Assembly: GCA_963751835.1 (NCBI GenBank)
Contig: CAVVWD010000008.1
Span: 36,259 to 100,258 of the forward strand
Length of the DNA: 64,000 nucleotides
DNA from: JACVRW01 sp963751835
Lineage (GTDB): Bacteria > Actinomycetota > Thermoleophilia > Solirubrobacterales > Thermoleophilaceae
Reading direction: 5' to 3'
Part shown: piece by piece, positions 8,733 through 18,699 of the stretch
Layout: each line of letters opens with the position of its first letter
Numbering within the stretch: the stretch's first letter is position 1
Position numbers and translations under genes: made by a program
Notes under the pieces: model-generated
What the model saw: the letters and a program-made list of their open reading frames with translations, nothing else
Told to the model about the DNA's origin: nothing
Database searches by the model: none

Positions 8733-9368
8733 CTAACGCGCCGCTCGGCGCGCCGCCTTGAGGGCCGGCCGCATCGCGACCGGGAGGCGACGGCTGACCC
8801 GCCAGGGCGCGCCGGCAAAGGCGTGGTTCGCCACAGTCGCGAATCCCTCCTCGTCGACGCGCAGCGCGAGCAGAAGGTGCGCAATACGGTCCGAGGGCGG
8901 GAGCTCGGGCTCGGTCGTCCGCACGCAGAAGCAGTGGACCCGGGAGCCGCCGGGGGTCACGAGCAGCGCACCCGCCTCGCCCACGAGCCATACGCCGAGC
9001 TCGCCGCGCTCGAGCGCCACGCCGGTCGTGCGCTGGAGCTCGCGCTCCTCGTGTCCGAGCAGATCGCCTAGCAAGCCCTGGGCGGCGCGTTCAGCGCCTT
9101 CGTTGCGGGGGCCCTTGGGGCGCACGACGCTCGCGCCACGGAACGCGTAGAGCTCGGGGATGATCCAGGCGTGCGCGATCGCCGCGAGCGCCACCGGCGC
9201 AGACAGCGGCTCGAGCCAGAGCATGCCGGCCCCCGCCGCCAGGAAGGGGACCGTGTAGAGCAGCGTCCAGGCGTGCCAGATCCGAGCCCAGCGGCGCAGC
9301 CAGCCGGCATCGGTGCGCTGGCGCCAGGGAACCGCCGCCAGCTCGGGGAGCGCCTGGTTCGTGGCCAA
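8733..9368 (-). CDS. Conserved hypothetical membrane protein
   Basis: 211 residues with a basic N terminus and two hydrophobic helices at about residues 30-70 (WTLLYTVPFLAAGAGMLWL and PVALAAIAHAWIIPELYAF). A soluble domain with alternating short strands (GVWLVGEAGALLVTPGG) follows, then an Arg-rich tail. I do not recognise the family. It lies 1 base downstream of a small soluble protein and 11 bases upstream of the GNAT gene, so the three look co-transcribed. Confidence 0.65.
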   Translation of the reverse strand: MATNQALPELAAVPWRQRTDAGWLRRWARIWHAWTLLYTVPFLAAGAGMLWLEPLSAPVALAAIAHAWIIPELYAFRGASVVRPKGPRNEGAERAAQGLLGDLLGHEERELQRTTGVALERGELGVWLVGEAGALLVTPGGSRVHCFCVRTTEPELPPSDRIAHLLLALRVDEEGFATVANHAFAGAPWRVSRRLPVAMRPALKAARRAAR

Positions 9369-9369
9369 G

Positions 9370-9594
9370 CTAGCCGCCGGCGATCGGGCGACGCATGATC
9401 ACGAGCTCCGCCTCGCGCGGCAGCTCGCGAACGTGGGTGGCCTTGCCCGGCCCATCCGGGACCGTCCCGATGTAGCCGAGTCCCTGCTGCTCGCGGAACT
9501 CGGTCACCGCCGCCTCGAACGCGGCGTCATCGAGCTCGGTCCACTCGGCGAGGGTGGTGTGCCCGGTGCCGTCGAGCCTGATCAATTGCGACAT
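9370..9594 (-). CDS. Small conserved hypothetical protein
   Basis: 74 residues starting MSQLIRLDGTGHT at ATG 9594. A purine-rich ribosome site (AGGGGAG) just upstream supports this start over a longer reading from 9663. The protein is mixed alpha/beta in character, contains TELDDAAFEAAVTEF and ends LVIMRRPIAGG. There are no cysteines, signal peptide or membrane segment. It resembles small ubiquitin-sized hypotheticals, but no function can be assigned. It heads the short operon with the membrane protein and GNAT genes. The 192 bases before gatB hold nothing recognisable. Confidence 0.6.
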   Translation of the reverse strand: MSQLIRLDGTGHTTLAEWTELDDAAFEAAVTEFREQQGLGYIGTVPDGPGKATHVRELPREAELVIMRRPIAGG

Positions 9595-9786
9595 GTGTCT
9601 CCCCTCTCGATCGCGCCTGCTGGAAATGGTACGCCGGACGGGCCCCCCAGCTGCTTTGGGCATTTGGCACCCGAATGATCTTCGATCACGGCCGGTTCGC
9701 CGCCGCCGGTGAGCACCACCCCCTTACCCAGCCCGATACGCGAGACCTACCCGGCGCCACCACCCAACGGAAGGTGAGGCGGCGGC

Positions 9787-11228
<1,442 letters not shown>

Positions 11229-11232
<4 letters not shown>

Positions 11233-12629
11233 GGGAGCACCGGCACCCCCTCGAAGCCGATCGCCTGCTCGAGTGCGTAGGCCGCCTCGAGGATGCGGGC
11301 CTCGCTGAATGCCGGCCCGGCGATCTGGAAGCCGACCGGCAGGCCGTCGGAGAGCCCCGCCGGAATCGAGATCGCCGGCGTCCCCGCGAGCGGCATCGGC
11401 ACGGTGAAGTAGTCGGACAGGTACATCGCGATCGGGTCGGCGGTGCGTTCGCCGAGCTTGAACGCGACCGTCGGCGACGTGGGCGTCACGAGCAGGTCCA
11501 CCTTCTCGAAGACCGCGCGGAAGTCCTCGACGATCTTCGTGCGCACCTTCTGGGCCTTGCCGTAGTAGGCCTCGTAGTAGCCCGACGAGAGCGCGTAGGT
11601 GCCGATCATGATGCGTCGCTTGACCTCGTCCCCGAAGCCGTCGTGGCGGGTCCGTTCGTACATCGCGGTGAGGTCGCCGTTGCCCGCCGAGCGGGGCCCA
11701 TAGCGCACCCCGTCATAGCGGGCCAGGTTCGAGCTCGCCTCCGCCGGCGCGATCACGTAGTAGGCGGACAGGCCGAGTCCCGCGCTCGGCATCTCGACCT
11801 CCTCGACGCTTCCGCCCAGCTCCTCGATCTTGGCGAGTGTGTCCCGCACGACGTCCGCCACGCCGGGCTCGAGCCCCTCCTCCTCGAGCCCCCAGACACC
11901 GAAGCGCCGGCCGTCGAGACGCTCGGCGCTCGGCAGCGGGATCTCGCCCGGTATTCCGAGCGAGGTCGAGTCGCACGGGTCGAGGCCCTGCAGGTTGCGC
12001 AGCATCAGCGCGGCGTCGGTGACATCCCGCGTGAGCGGCCCGCACTGGTCGAGCGAGGAGGCGAACGCGATCATGCCGTAGCGGGAGACGGCGCCGTAGG
12101 TGGGCTTCATGCCGACGATGCCGCAGAGCGCGGCGGGCTGGCGGATCGAGCCGCCGGTATCCGTGCCGATCGCCCAGGGCGCGCTCCCGGCCGCCACCGC
12201 TGCGGCACTGCCGCCGCTCGAGCCGCCCGGCACGCGCGTGCGGTCCCACGGGTTCTCGACCGGCCCGTAGCCCGAGTTCTCGGTGGACGACCCCATCGCG
12301 AACTCGTCCTGGTTCGTCTTACCGAGCACCGCGGCGCCGGCAGCCTGCAGGTTCCTAACGCTGGTCGCGGTGTACGGCGGCCGGTAGCCCTCGAGGATGC
12401 GCGACCCCGCGGAGCTCGGCACCCCCTCGACGCAGAAGAGGTCCTTGGCTGCGAACGGAGGCAGCTCGCCGGCCTCCGGGGGCGGCTCGTCGGCCACCCA
12501 GAGGTAGGCGCCAAGATCGTCGGCGGCGGCGCGCCCTCGCCAGAACTCGAACACCTCGGCCGGCGACGCCTGGCCCTTCCGGACGAGCTCGGCCTGCTGG
12601 GCGGCGGTCATGGTGAGCAGGTCTGTCAC
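11229..12629 (-). CDS. gatA: GatCAB amidotransferase subunit A (amidase)
   Basis: A 466-residue amidase-signature enzyme that releases ammonia from glutamine for tRNA amidation. The Ser-cisSer-Lys triad is visible: K62 in AAKDLFC, S137 in PGGSSGGSAAA and S161 in GTDTGGSIRQPA, with the expected 24-residue spacing between the serines. It overlaps gatC upstream and gatB downstream by 4 bases each, so translation is coupled. Confidence 0.96.
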
Positions 12630-12919
12630 GTGGACACCTGGCCCGGGGTGGGCACCCGGAATCCACCGTCTGCGGCGTCAGGGGCCTGCTCGAGCGCCCG
12701 CTCCTTCGGGAGGCTGGGGCGCGGCACGTCCTCGCGCAGCACGTTCTGGAGCTCGACCACATGCGACGTCGGCTCGACGCCCTCCAGCTCGAGCCGGTCC
12801 ATCAGCTCGACGTACTCGACGATCATGGACAACTCGGGCGCGAGCCGGTCGACCTCCTCGTCGGAGAACGAGAGCCGCGCGAGCTTCGCCACGTGGAGGA
12901 CCTGTTCGCGCTCGATCAT
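12626..12919 (-). CDS. gatC: GatCAB amidotransferase subunit C
   Basis: 97 residues, the small belt-like subunit that wraps GatA and GatB. The motif VLHVAKLARLSFSDEEVDRL near the N terminus is diagnostic, and a C-terminal Gly/Val-rich segment follows. Its start overlaps the stop of the upstream membrane protein by 4 bases and its stop overlaps the gatA start. The order is membrane protein, gatC, gatA, gatB. Confidence 0.94.
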   Translation of the reverse strand: MIEREQVLHVAKLARLSFSDEEVDRLAPELSMIVEYVELMDRLELEGVEPTSHVVELQNVLREDVPRPSLPKERALEQAPDAADGGFRVPTPGQVST

Positions 12920-13419
12920 CGGCGCGATTCTAGGTCCGACGCCGGGATGGCTTCGAGCTCACGGGGAGGCGGGGCGGGGCGGCCGCTCAAATCGGTGTGC
13001 CGGCCGGGCCGCGAGGGGCGCTCGTCGCGCATCGCGACGAGCGCGCCGGCCACAATCCCGACGGCCCCGGCAAGCCCGAGCCAGAGGCCCCATTCACGTG
13101 CGCCCGCGCCGTCGGGAAGGTCGACCACGCGGACGAGCACGAGCACGACCGCGACGAGGCCGGCGAGCGCGACGAACGTGTTGAGCGTGAGCGGGACGGC
13201 CGGCAGCCGCTGGGCCGCCGTGATCACCAGCAGCCCGACCGCTGCCGCGGCGATCAGCGCGAGGACGATGTCGAGCAGCGCGAGCGACTCCCAGCCGCTT
13301 GCATCAGAGGGACCACCCTCGGTGGAGCTGCCGTACCAGGGCAGGAACAGCGACACGAGCAGGCAGATGCCGGAGCCCGCCGTGATCCATTCGCCGGCGC
13401 GAAGCCTTCGCATGTCCAT
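12916..13419 (-). CDS. Four-helix membrane protein, first gene of gat operon
   Basis: 167 residues from ATG 13419 (MDMRRLRAGEW). Four hydrophobic segments are visible: GSGICLLVSLFLPWY, ALLDIVLALIAAAAVGLLVI, FVALAGLVAVVLVLVRVV and GLWLGLAGAVGIVAGALVAM, followed by a cytoplasmic Arg/Pro-rich tail. The pattern resembles small actinobacterial proteins of unknown function. An upstream extension of the frame is Arg/Pro-rich and unlikely to be coding. The 4-base overlap with gatC suggests co-expression, but no functional link is known to me. Confidence 0.7.
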   Translation of the reverse strand: MDMRRLRAGEWITAGSGICLLVSLFLPWYGSSTEGGPSDASGWESLALLDIVLALIAAAAVGLLVITAAQRLPAVPLTLNTFVALAGLVAVVLVLVRVVDLPDGAGAREWGLWLGLAGAVGIVAGALVAMRDERPSRPGRHTDLSGRPAPPPRELEAIPASDLESRR

Positions 13420-13704
13420 CGGCTGAGCAGCGTAGCCCGCACGGCGTTTCCCGGCGCCGCCGGGCCCCCCGCGGCGGGGAGCGCCGCAAGGGCCGACGGG
13501 CCGGGGCGCGCGGGATGCGCCTGCGAGGGAGTGGCGGCCCACGCGGCGGCTCGGACGGGGTTCGACAGCGGCCCGCCAGGTCCGCTCCATCCGAACTCGC
13601 CACGCAGGGTCCCACCAGGGAGACCCCCGGCCTAGGGGGTATCCCGGCCTCCCGGGGTTCGGTTATCCGTACGACCGCCCAGCGGAGCGACAGCCATCAT
13701 TCCC

Positions 13705-15438
13705 GTGATGAGATCCGCGGCCCTACGCCTGCCCGTGGCCGGCGTCGCCTTCTTGGCGCTGGCGGACACGGCCATCGTGGTGCTGGCCCTCCCGCCGATT
13801 CTTCGCGAGCTCGACACGGACGTGGCCGGCGTGGCCGCCGTCCTCGGCGTCTACGCGGTCGTGCTCGCGCTCGCGCTGCCCGCGGCGGAGTGGGTCTGGC
13901 GACGGGTCGGCACGCGCGCCGTGGGGATCTCGGGCGTCGCGCTGTTCGCGGGCGGATCGCTGGCCTGCGCGCTCGCGGACACGCTCGACGCGCTCCTCGC
14001 CGGCCGCGCCGTCCAGGCCGCCGGCGGTGCCGCGCTGCTCGTGAGCGCGTACGCGCTGCTCTCGGCGGAGGAATACGGCCCGCGGCTCTGGCGGCTCGCG
14101 GCGCTGCTCGGCACCGCGGCCGGGCCGGCGATCGGCGGGGCGCTCACGCAGGCATTCGGCTGGCGCTCGATCTTCTTCCTGCAGGCGCCGGCGGCCCTCG
14201 TGGCGCTGCCGGGCTGCCTCGGCGCCGGAGCGGCGCCGGCCGAGAGCCGGGGGGCGATCCGCGGCGGGGCGCGCCCGCCGCGGCGGGGCCGGCGGGCCTG
14301 GCAGGAGGTGGAGGCGGAGGGTCTGGTGCGCCCCCGCTGGACGGTCGGGCGCGCACTCGCGCTGGGGCTCGTCTCGGGCGCCGTCGCCGCCGCCCTGTTC
14401 CTCACGGTGCTGCTGCTGATCAGCGGCTGGGGGATCGAGCCGCTCACGGCTGCGCTCGCCGTGACCGTGATGCCGCTCGCCGCGTTGGCGACGTACCGCG
14501 TCCGCGGCCCCGCGGGCATGCGCGCCGCCGGCGGCGCGCTGTTCGTGGCCGCCGGCAGTGCCGCGCTCGCGTTCGTGCCGACCGCCTCCGTCGCCTGGAC
14601 GATCCTCCCCCAGCTGGCGGTCGGCGCCGGAATGGGGCTCGCGCTGCCGGCGCTCGGCGGGCGGCTCCTGCCTGAGCGCAGCGGTCGGGACGCCGCGGGC
14701 CTGCTCTCGATCCGCCACCTGGGCATCGCGCTCGCGCTCCTGATCCTGGCTCCGATCGCCCAGAACGAGCTCGACACGACCCTGGAGGAGACGCGCGAGC
14801 GCGGCGCCGCGATCATCCTCGACGCGTCCATCGACCCGCGCGTGAAGCTCGACATCGCCCCCGAGCTCTCGGAGAGCGTCGAGACGGAGGATCCGCGCGG
14901 CGGCCTGGAGCAGGTGTTCGCCGACGCCCGCGGTGAGGTCGACGACGACGAGTTGGCCGCCTATGACCAGCTCACCGAGCGCGCCGACGAGGTCCTGGTG
15001 GCGGGCGTCAACGACGGTTTCGCGACGGCGTTCCTGGTTGGCGCGGGCCTTGCCCTGCTCGCCGCCCTCATCCTTCTGCCGGCGGCCCTCGGCTACAGCC
15101 TCGTCGGCCTGCGCCCCGCGCTCGCGCTGGGGGCGGTCTGCCTGGCCGCCCTGGCGGTCGGCGCGTACGCGCTGGCCGCCGACCGCGAGCGCCCGGAGGA
15201 GGTCGTGATCGCCGACCCGTGCGAGGATCGCGACAACCCCGGCAGCGGCGGCATCACGGGCTTCCTGCAGGACGCCGCGCTGGTGGCGGTCGATGAGGTG
15301 GCCTGCAAGGCCGGCTCGTCGCGCGAGGAGCTCGTGCTCGCCATGGTGGACAAGGACGCGGCGCGGGAATACGAACGGCGCTACGGCGTGGACCCGCGTT
15401 CTGTGACCGACCTCGCCGGCAGCGTGCTGCCGTTCTGA
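13705..15438 (+). CDS. MFS drug-exporter-like transporter with C-terminal domain
   Basis: 577 residues; GTG 13705 or ATG 13708 could start it. The N-terminal half fits the DHA2/EmrB-like exporters: FLALADTAIVVLALPPIL (helix 1), then AGRAVQAAGGAALLVSAYALL and LLGTAAGPAIGGALTQ (motif C). An Arg-rich cytoplasmic linker sits near residue 185. Unusual parts are a long acidic extracytoplasmic loop (about 350-430) and a C-terminal soluble domain of about 75 residues after the last helix, with two cysteines and SREELVLAMV. The substrate is unknown. The histidine-kinase gene starts 2 bases after its stop, implying co-transcription. Confidence 0.82.
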   Translation: MMRSAALRLPVAGVAFLALADTAIVVLALPPILRELDTDVAGVAAVLGVYAVVLALALPAAEWVWRRVGTRAVGISGVALFAGGSLACALADTLDALLAGRAVQAAGGAALLVSAYALLSAEEYGPRLWRLAALLGTAAGPAIGGALTQAFGWRSIFFLQAPAALVALPGCLGAGAAPAESRGAIRGGARPPRRGRRAWQEVEAEGLVRPRWTVGRALALGLVSGAVAAALFLTVLLLISGWGIEPLTAALAVTVMPLAALATYRVRGPAGMRAAGGALFVAAGSAALAFVPTASVAWTILPQLAVGAGMGLALPALGGRLLPERSGRDAAGLLSIRHLGIALALLILAPIAQNELDTTLEETRERGAAIILDASIDPRVKLDIAPELSESVETEDPRGGLEQVFADARGEVDDDELAAYDQLTERADEVLVAGVNDGFATAFLVGAGLALLAALILLPAALGYSLVGLRPALALGAVCLAALAVGAYALAADRERPEEVVIADPCEDRDNPGSGGITGFLQDAALVAVDEVACKAGSSREELVLAMVDKDAAREYERRYGVDPRSVTDLAGSVLPF

Positions 15439-15440
15439 CC

Positions 15441-17234
15441 ATGAATGCAAACGCGGCAGCGGTGCTATCGCGGCCGAGCCGCCGGCAGCGGCTGCGCCGG
15501 ACGCTCGGGGCGCTCGCGCTCGCGGGGATCGCGGCCGGGGCAGCCATCGCCCTGCTGGGAGCGACCAGCGACCATCTCGACCTCCGCGCCCTCAGCGTCA
15601 CACTGCTGGTCGCGAACGGCTGGGGCTTCATCGGCGTCGGGCTCTACGCGTGGTGGCGCCGGCCGGAGAACCGCTTCGGCGCGCTGATGGTCGTCGCCGG
15701 CTTCCTCTCGTTCGTGGCCGGCCTGCCGGTCTCGGACATACCGCTGGCGTTCACGCTCGGCGCGGCGCTGAGCGTGCTCTACCTGGCGGTGATCGTCCAT
15801 CTGCTGCTCGCATTCCCCAGCGGACGGCTCGAATCCCAGTCCGACCGCGAGCTCGTGATCGGCACCTACGTCGTCGCCACGCTCGTCGTGATCCCGTCCT
15901 TCCTGTTTCTCGACTTCCGCTCGCACGACTGCGACGGCTGTCCCGACAACGTCCTCCTGATCGAAAACAGCGAGACGGCCGTGAACGTGATCGACGTGCT
16001 CACGAGCCTGGCCGGGATAGTGCTCGTGTTCTCGCTGGGCCGGACGCTGTGGCGGCGCTGGCGCGACGCCGCGCCGCGCCAGCGCCATGCGCTCGCACCG
16101 GTGCTGGTGGCCGGCGTCATCGCGTCGGTCGCGCTCGGGGTGGCGCTCGCCGGCGAGGTCGTCGGCATCACGCCGGTCGCGGAGCTCTTCGAGCTCGTCG
16201 GCATAGTCGGGATCGCGGCGGTGCCTTGGTGCTTCCTCGTCGGGCTGGCGCGCAGCGCGGCCACGCGGGTTGGCGCCGTCGGCGGGGTTGTCGGGAGCCT
16301 AGGTGCGTCGTCCCGACCCGAGGAGGTGCGCCAAACGCTTGCGAACGGGCTCGGCGACCCCACGCTCGCCCTCGCCTTCTGGATCCCCGAAACCGGCGGC
16401 TATGTGGACGACGACGGTCGCGAGCTCGAGCTGCCCGACCCGCTCGAACGCGGGGTCACGCCGGTCGAGCTGGACGGTCGCAGGGTCGCCGCCCTGATTC
16501 ACGACCCCGCGCTGCTCGACGAGCCCGAGCTCGTGCGGGCGGTCGCGGACGCCGCGGCGCTCGCCCTGGAGCGGGCGCGTCTCGACGCCGAGCTGCGCGC
16601 CAAGCTCGAGGAGCTGAAGGCGTCGCGGACGCGCATCGTCGAGGCCGGCTACGCCGCGTCCCGCCGGCTCGAACGCGATCTGCACGACGGCGCTCAGCAG
16701 CGACTCGTATCGCTCGCGCTGGCGCTGCGCCTGGTCGAGGACAGGATGGCCGACGATCCGACCGCGGCGGCCCGGCTGCTCGCGGATGCGCGCGCGGAAC
16801 TGAGCGAGGTGATGGACGAGCTGCGCGACTTCGCGCGCGGCCTGCACCCGGGCGTGCTCAGCACCCGCGGGCTCGACGCGGCCCTCGAGGCGCTCGCGGC
16901 GCGGGCCCCTCTGCCGGTCGAGGTGCGCGGGCGGCTGGACGAGCGACTGCCCGAGCGGATGGAGGCCGCCGCCTACTACGTGGTCGCCGAGGCGCTCACC
17001 AACGTCGCCAAGTACGCAGAGGCGGAGCGCGCCTGGATCGAGGTCGGCAGACGAAACGGCAACCTGGTCGTGGAGGTCGGCGACGACGGCCGCGGGGGCG
17101 CCGATCCGGCAGCCGGGACGGGCCTGCGCGGGCTGCGCGACCGGCTCGCCGCGCTTGACGGGAGCCTCGAGGTTGAGAGCGCGCGGAGCGGCGGCACGCG
17201 TGTGCGTGCCGCCATCCCCTGTTCGGCGCTCTAG
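15441..17234 (+). CDS. Orphan membrane sensor histidine kinase (HisKA_3)
   Basis: 597 residues. The N-terminal 270 residues hold about eight hydrophobic helices. A GAF-like segment (about 290-375) and a short coiled coil follow. The HisKA_3 box RRLERDLHDGAQQRLVSLAL contains the phospho-acceptor His. The ATPase domain shows EALTNVAKYA (N box), VGDDGRGGAD (G1) and GTGLRGLRDRLAALDG (G2). This is the NarL/DesK-type kinase class, normally paired with a LuxR-type response regulator; none is adjacent. It is co-transcribed with the MFS gene and overlaps the next gene tail-to-tail by 4 bases. Confidence 0.88.
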   Translation: MNANAAAVLSRPSRRQRLRRTLGALALAGIAAGAAIALLGATSDHLDLRALSVTLLVANGWGFIGVGLYAWWRRPENRFGALMVVAGFLSFVAGLPVSDIPLAFTLGAALSVLYLAVIVHLLLAFPSGRLESQSDRELVIGTYVVATLVVIPSFLFLDFRSHDCDGCPDNVLLIENSETAVNVIDVLTSLAGIVLVFSLGRTLWRRWRDAAPRQRHALAPVLVAGVIASVALGVALAGEVVGITPVAELFELVGIVGIAAVPWCFLVGLARSAATRVGAVGGVVGSLGASSRPEEVRQTLANGLGDPTLALAFWIPETGGYVDDDGRELELPDPLERGVTPVELDGRRVAALIHDPALLDEPELVRAVADAAALALERARLDAELRAKLEELKASRTRIVEAGYAASRRLERDLHDGAQQRLVSLALALRLVEDRMADDPTAAARLLADARAELSEVMDELRDFARGLHPGVLSTRGLDAALEALAARAPLPVEVRGRLDERLPERMEAAAYYVVAEALTNVAKYAEAERAWIEVGRRNGNLVVEVGDDGRGGADPAAGTGLRGLRDRLAALDGSLEVESARSGGTRVRAAIPCSAL

Positions 17235-17791
17235 CGCTGGTAGACGAGGATCGTCACGCCCTCGCCGACGGTCTTCGAGTCGGCCAGCTTCAGCGGCTTC
17301 TTGTCGCTCGTCTCGCCGAAGAGCCGCTTGCCACTGCCCAGCAGCACCGGAAACACCATCAGCCGCAGCTCGTCGACGAGGTCGCGCTCGAGCAGCTCCT
17401 GCACCAGCTGGACGCTGCCGTGCACGACGACGTCGCCCTCGTGCCGGTCGCGCACCTGCTCGACCGCCTCCGCGACGTCACCGTTGATGACCGTCGAGTT
17501 GGTCCACTCGGGATCGCTCAGCGTCGAGGAGACGACGTACTTGGGCATGTTGTTGAACTTGTCCGCGAACTCTCCGTCTCTCTGCGGCCACGCCTCGGCG
17601 AAGCCCTCGTAGGTGACGCGGCCGAGCAGAAGCGCCTCCGACTCCATGGTCTCGTCGAGCTTGAACGTGTTGCCCTCGTCGCCGCGGTCGATCTCGAAGC
17701 TCCAGCCGCTGTGCTTGAAGTCCTCGGAGCCGCCAGGGTCCTCCACGACGCCGTCCAGCGATATGAACTCGGTTACCACTATCCGTCCCAT
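17231..17791 (-). CDS. Dihydrofolate reductase / RibD-C family protein
   Basis: 186 residues from ATG 17791, with a clear ribosome site (AAGGAG). RIVVTEFISLDGVVEDPGG is the typical start of the RibD C-terminal/DHFR-like fold. LLLGRVTYEGFAEAWP and VVHGSVQLVQELLERDLVDE provide the NADPH-binding elements, and LRLMVFPVLLGSGKRLF is the usual C-terminal motif. These are common standalone reductases in actinobacteria with unassigned substrates. It is not a true folA. Confidence 0.88.
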   Translation of the reverse strand: MGRIVVTEFISLDGVVEDPGGSEDFKHSGWSFEIDRGDEGNTFKLDETMESEALLLGRVTYEGFAEAWPQRDGEFADKFNNMPKYVVSSTLSDPEWTNSTVINGDVAEAVEQVRDRHEGDVVVHGSVQLVQELLERDLVDELRLMVFPVLLGSGKRLFGETSDKKPLKLADSKTVGEGVTILVYQR

Positions 17792-17859
17792 CTCAGTTCT
17801 CCTTGTTTCGACGCTTGTACCAGTGCGTCGAGCGAGCTCTCCGAGAATCGACAAGCGCC

Positions 17860-18699
17860 CTAGCGGGCCGCCTTCGCCGCCTTCACGGTGTTGACGAGCA
17901 GCATCGCCCGCGTCATCGGTCCCACCCCACCGGGCACGGGCGTGATCGCGCCCGCGCGCTCCTGCACGGCGTCGAAGTCGACGTCCCCGACGAGGCCGTC
18001 GTCGGTGCGGTTCGTGCCGACGTCGATCACGACGGCGCCCTCGCGCACCATGTCTGCGGTCACCAGACCCGGGGAGCCGACGGCCGCGATCAGCACGTCG
18101 GCCTCGCGACACACCGCGGGCAGGTCACGCGTGCGCGAGTGACCTTGCGTGACCGTCGCGTTTGCTGTGAGCAGCAGCTGGGCGACCGGCTTGCCCACGA
18201 GAATCGAGCGGCCGAGCACAACGGCCCGGGCGCCGGACAGCTCGACGCCGGCATCGGCGAGCAGCTCCATCACCCCGGCGGGCGTACAGGGGACGAGTGC
18301 CTCCGGGCGGGCGTGCATGAGGAGGCCCGCGTTGGCGGTTGTGAGCCCGTCGACGTCCTTCCCGGGGTCGATCAGCGAGATGAAGTCGTCCTGGTCGAGG
18401 TGTGCGGGCAGCGGCAGCTGGAGCAGGATGCCGTGGACACGCTCGTCCGCGTTGAGCGATTGGATCAGCTGCGCGAGCTCGCCGGCGCTCACGTCGGCGC
18501 CCGGCTCGTGATGGAACGACTCGATGCCGACCTCGGCGGAGTCCTCGCGCTTCATGCGGACATACACGGCGGAGGCTGGGTCGTCGCCGACCAGGATCGT
18601 CGCCAGTCCCGGCTTCGTCTCGAGGGCCGCGACCTCCGCCGCCACCTCGGCCTTGACCCGCGCGGCGACGGCCTTGCCGTCGATGATCGTGGCGGTCAC
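17860..18699 (-). CDS. folD: Methylene-THF dehydrogenase / cyclohydrolase
   Basis: A 279-residue bifunctional enzyme interconverting 5,10-methylene- and 10-formyl-tetrahydrofolate. SAVYVRMK carries the catalytic Tyr/Lys region, GILLQLPLPAH is the substrate-binding signature, DVDGLTTANAGLL and VVLGRSILVGKPVAQLL the NADP-binding segment, and ITPVPGGVGPMTRAML the C-terminal signature. Its start overlaps the pcrA stop by 4 bases. Confidence 0.95.
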   Translation of the reverse strand: MTATIIDGKAVAARVKAEVAAEVAALETKPGLATILVGDDPASAVYVRMKREDSAEVGIESFHHEPGADVSAGELAQLIQSLNADERVHGILLQLPLPAHLDQDDFISLIDPGKDVDGLTTANAGLLMHARPEALVPCTPAGVMELLADAGVELSGARAVVLGRSILVGKPVAQLLLTANATVTQGHSRTRDLPAVCREADVLIAAVGSPGLVTADMVREGAVVIDVGTNRTDDGLVGDVDFDAVQERAGAITPVPGGVGPMTRAMLLVNTVKAAKAAR

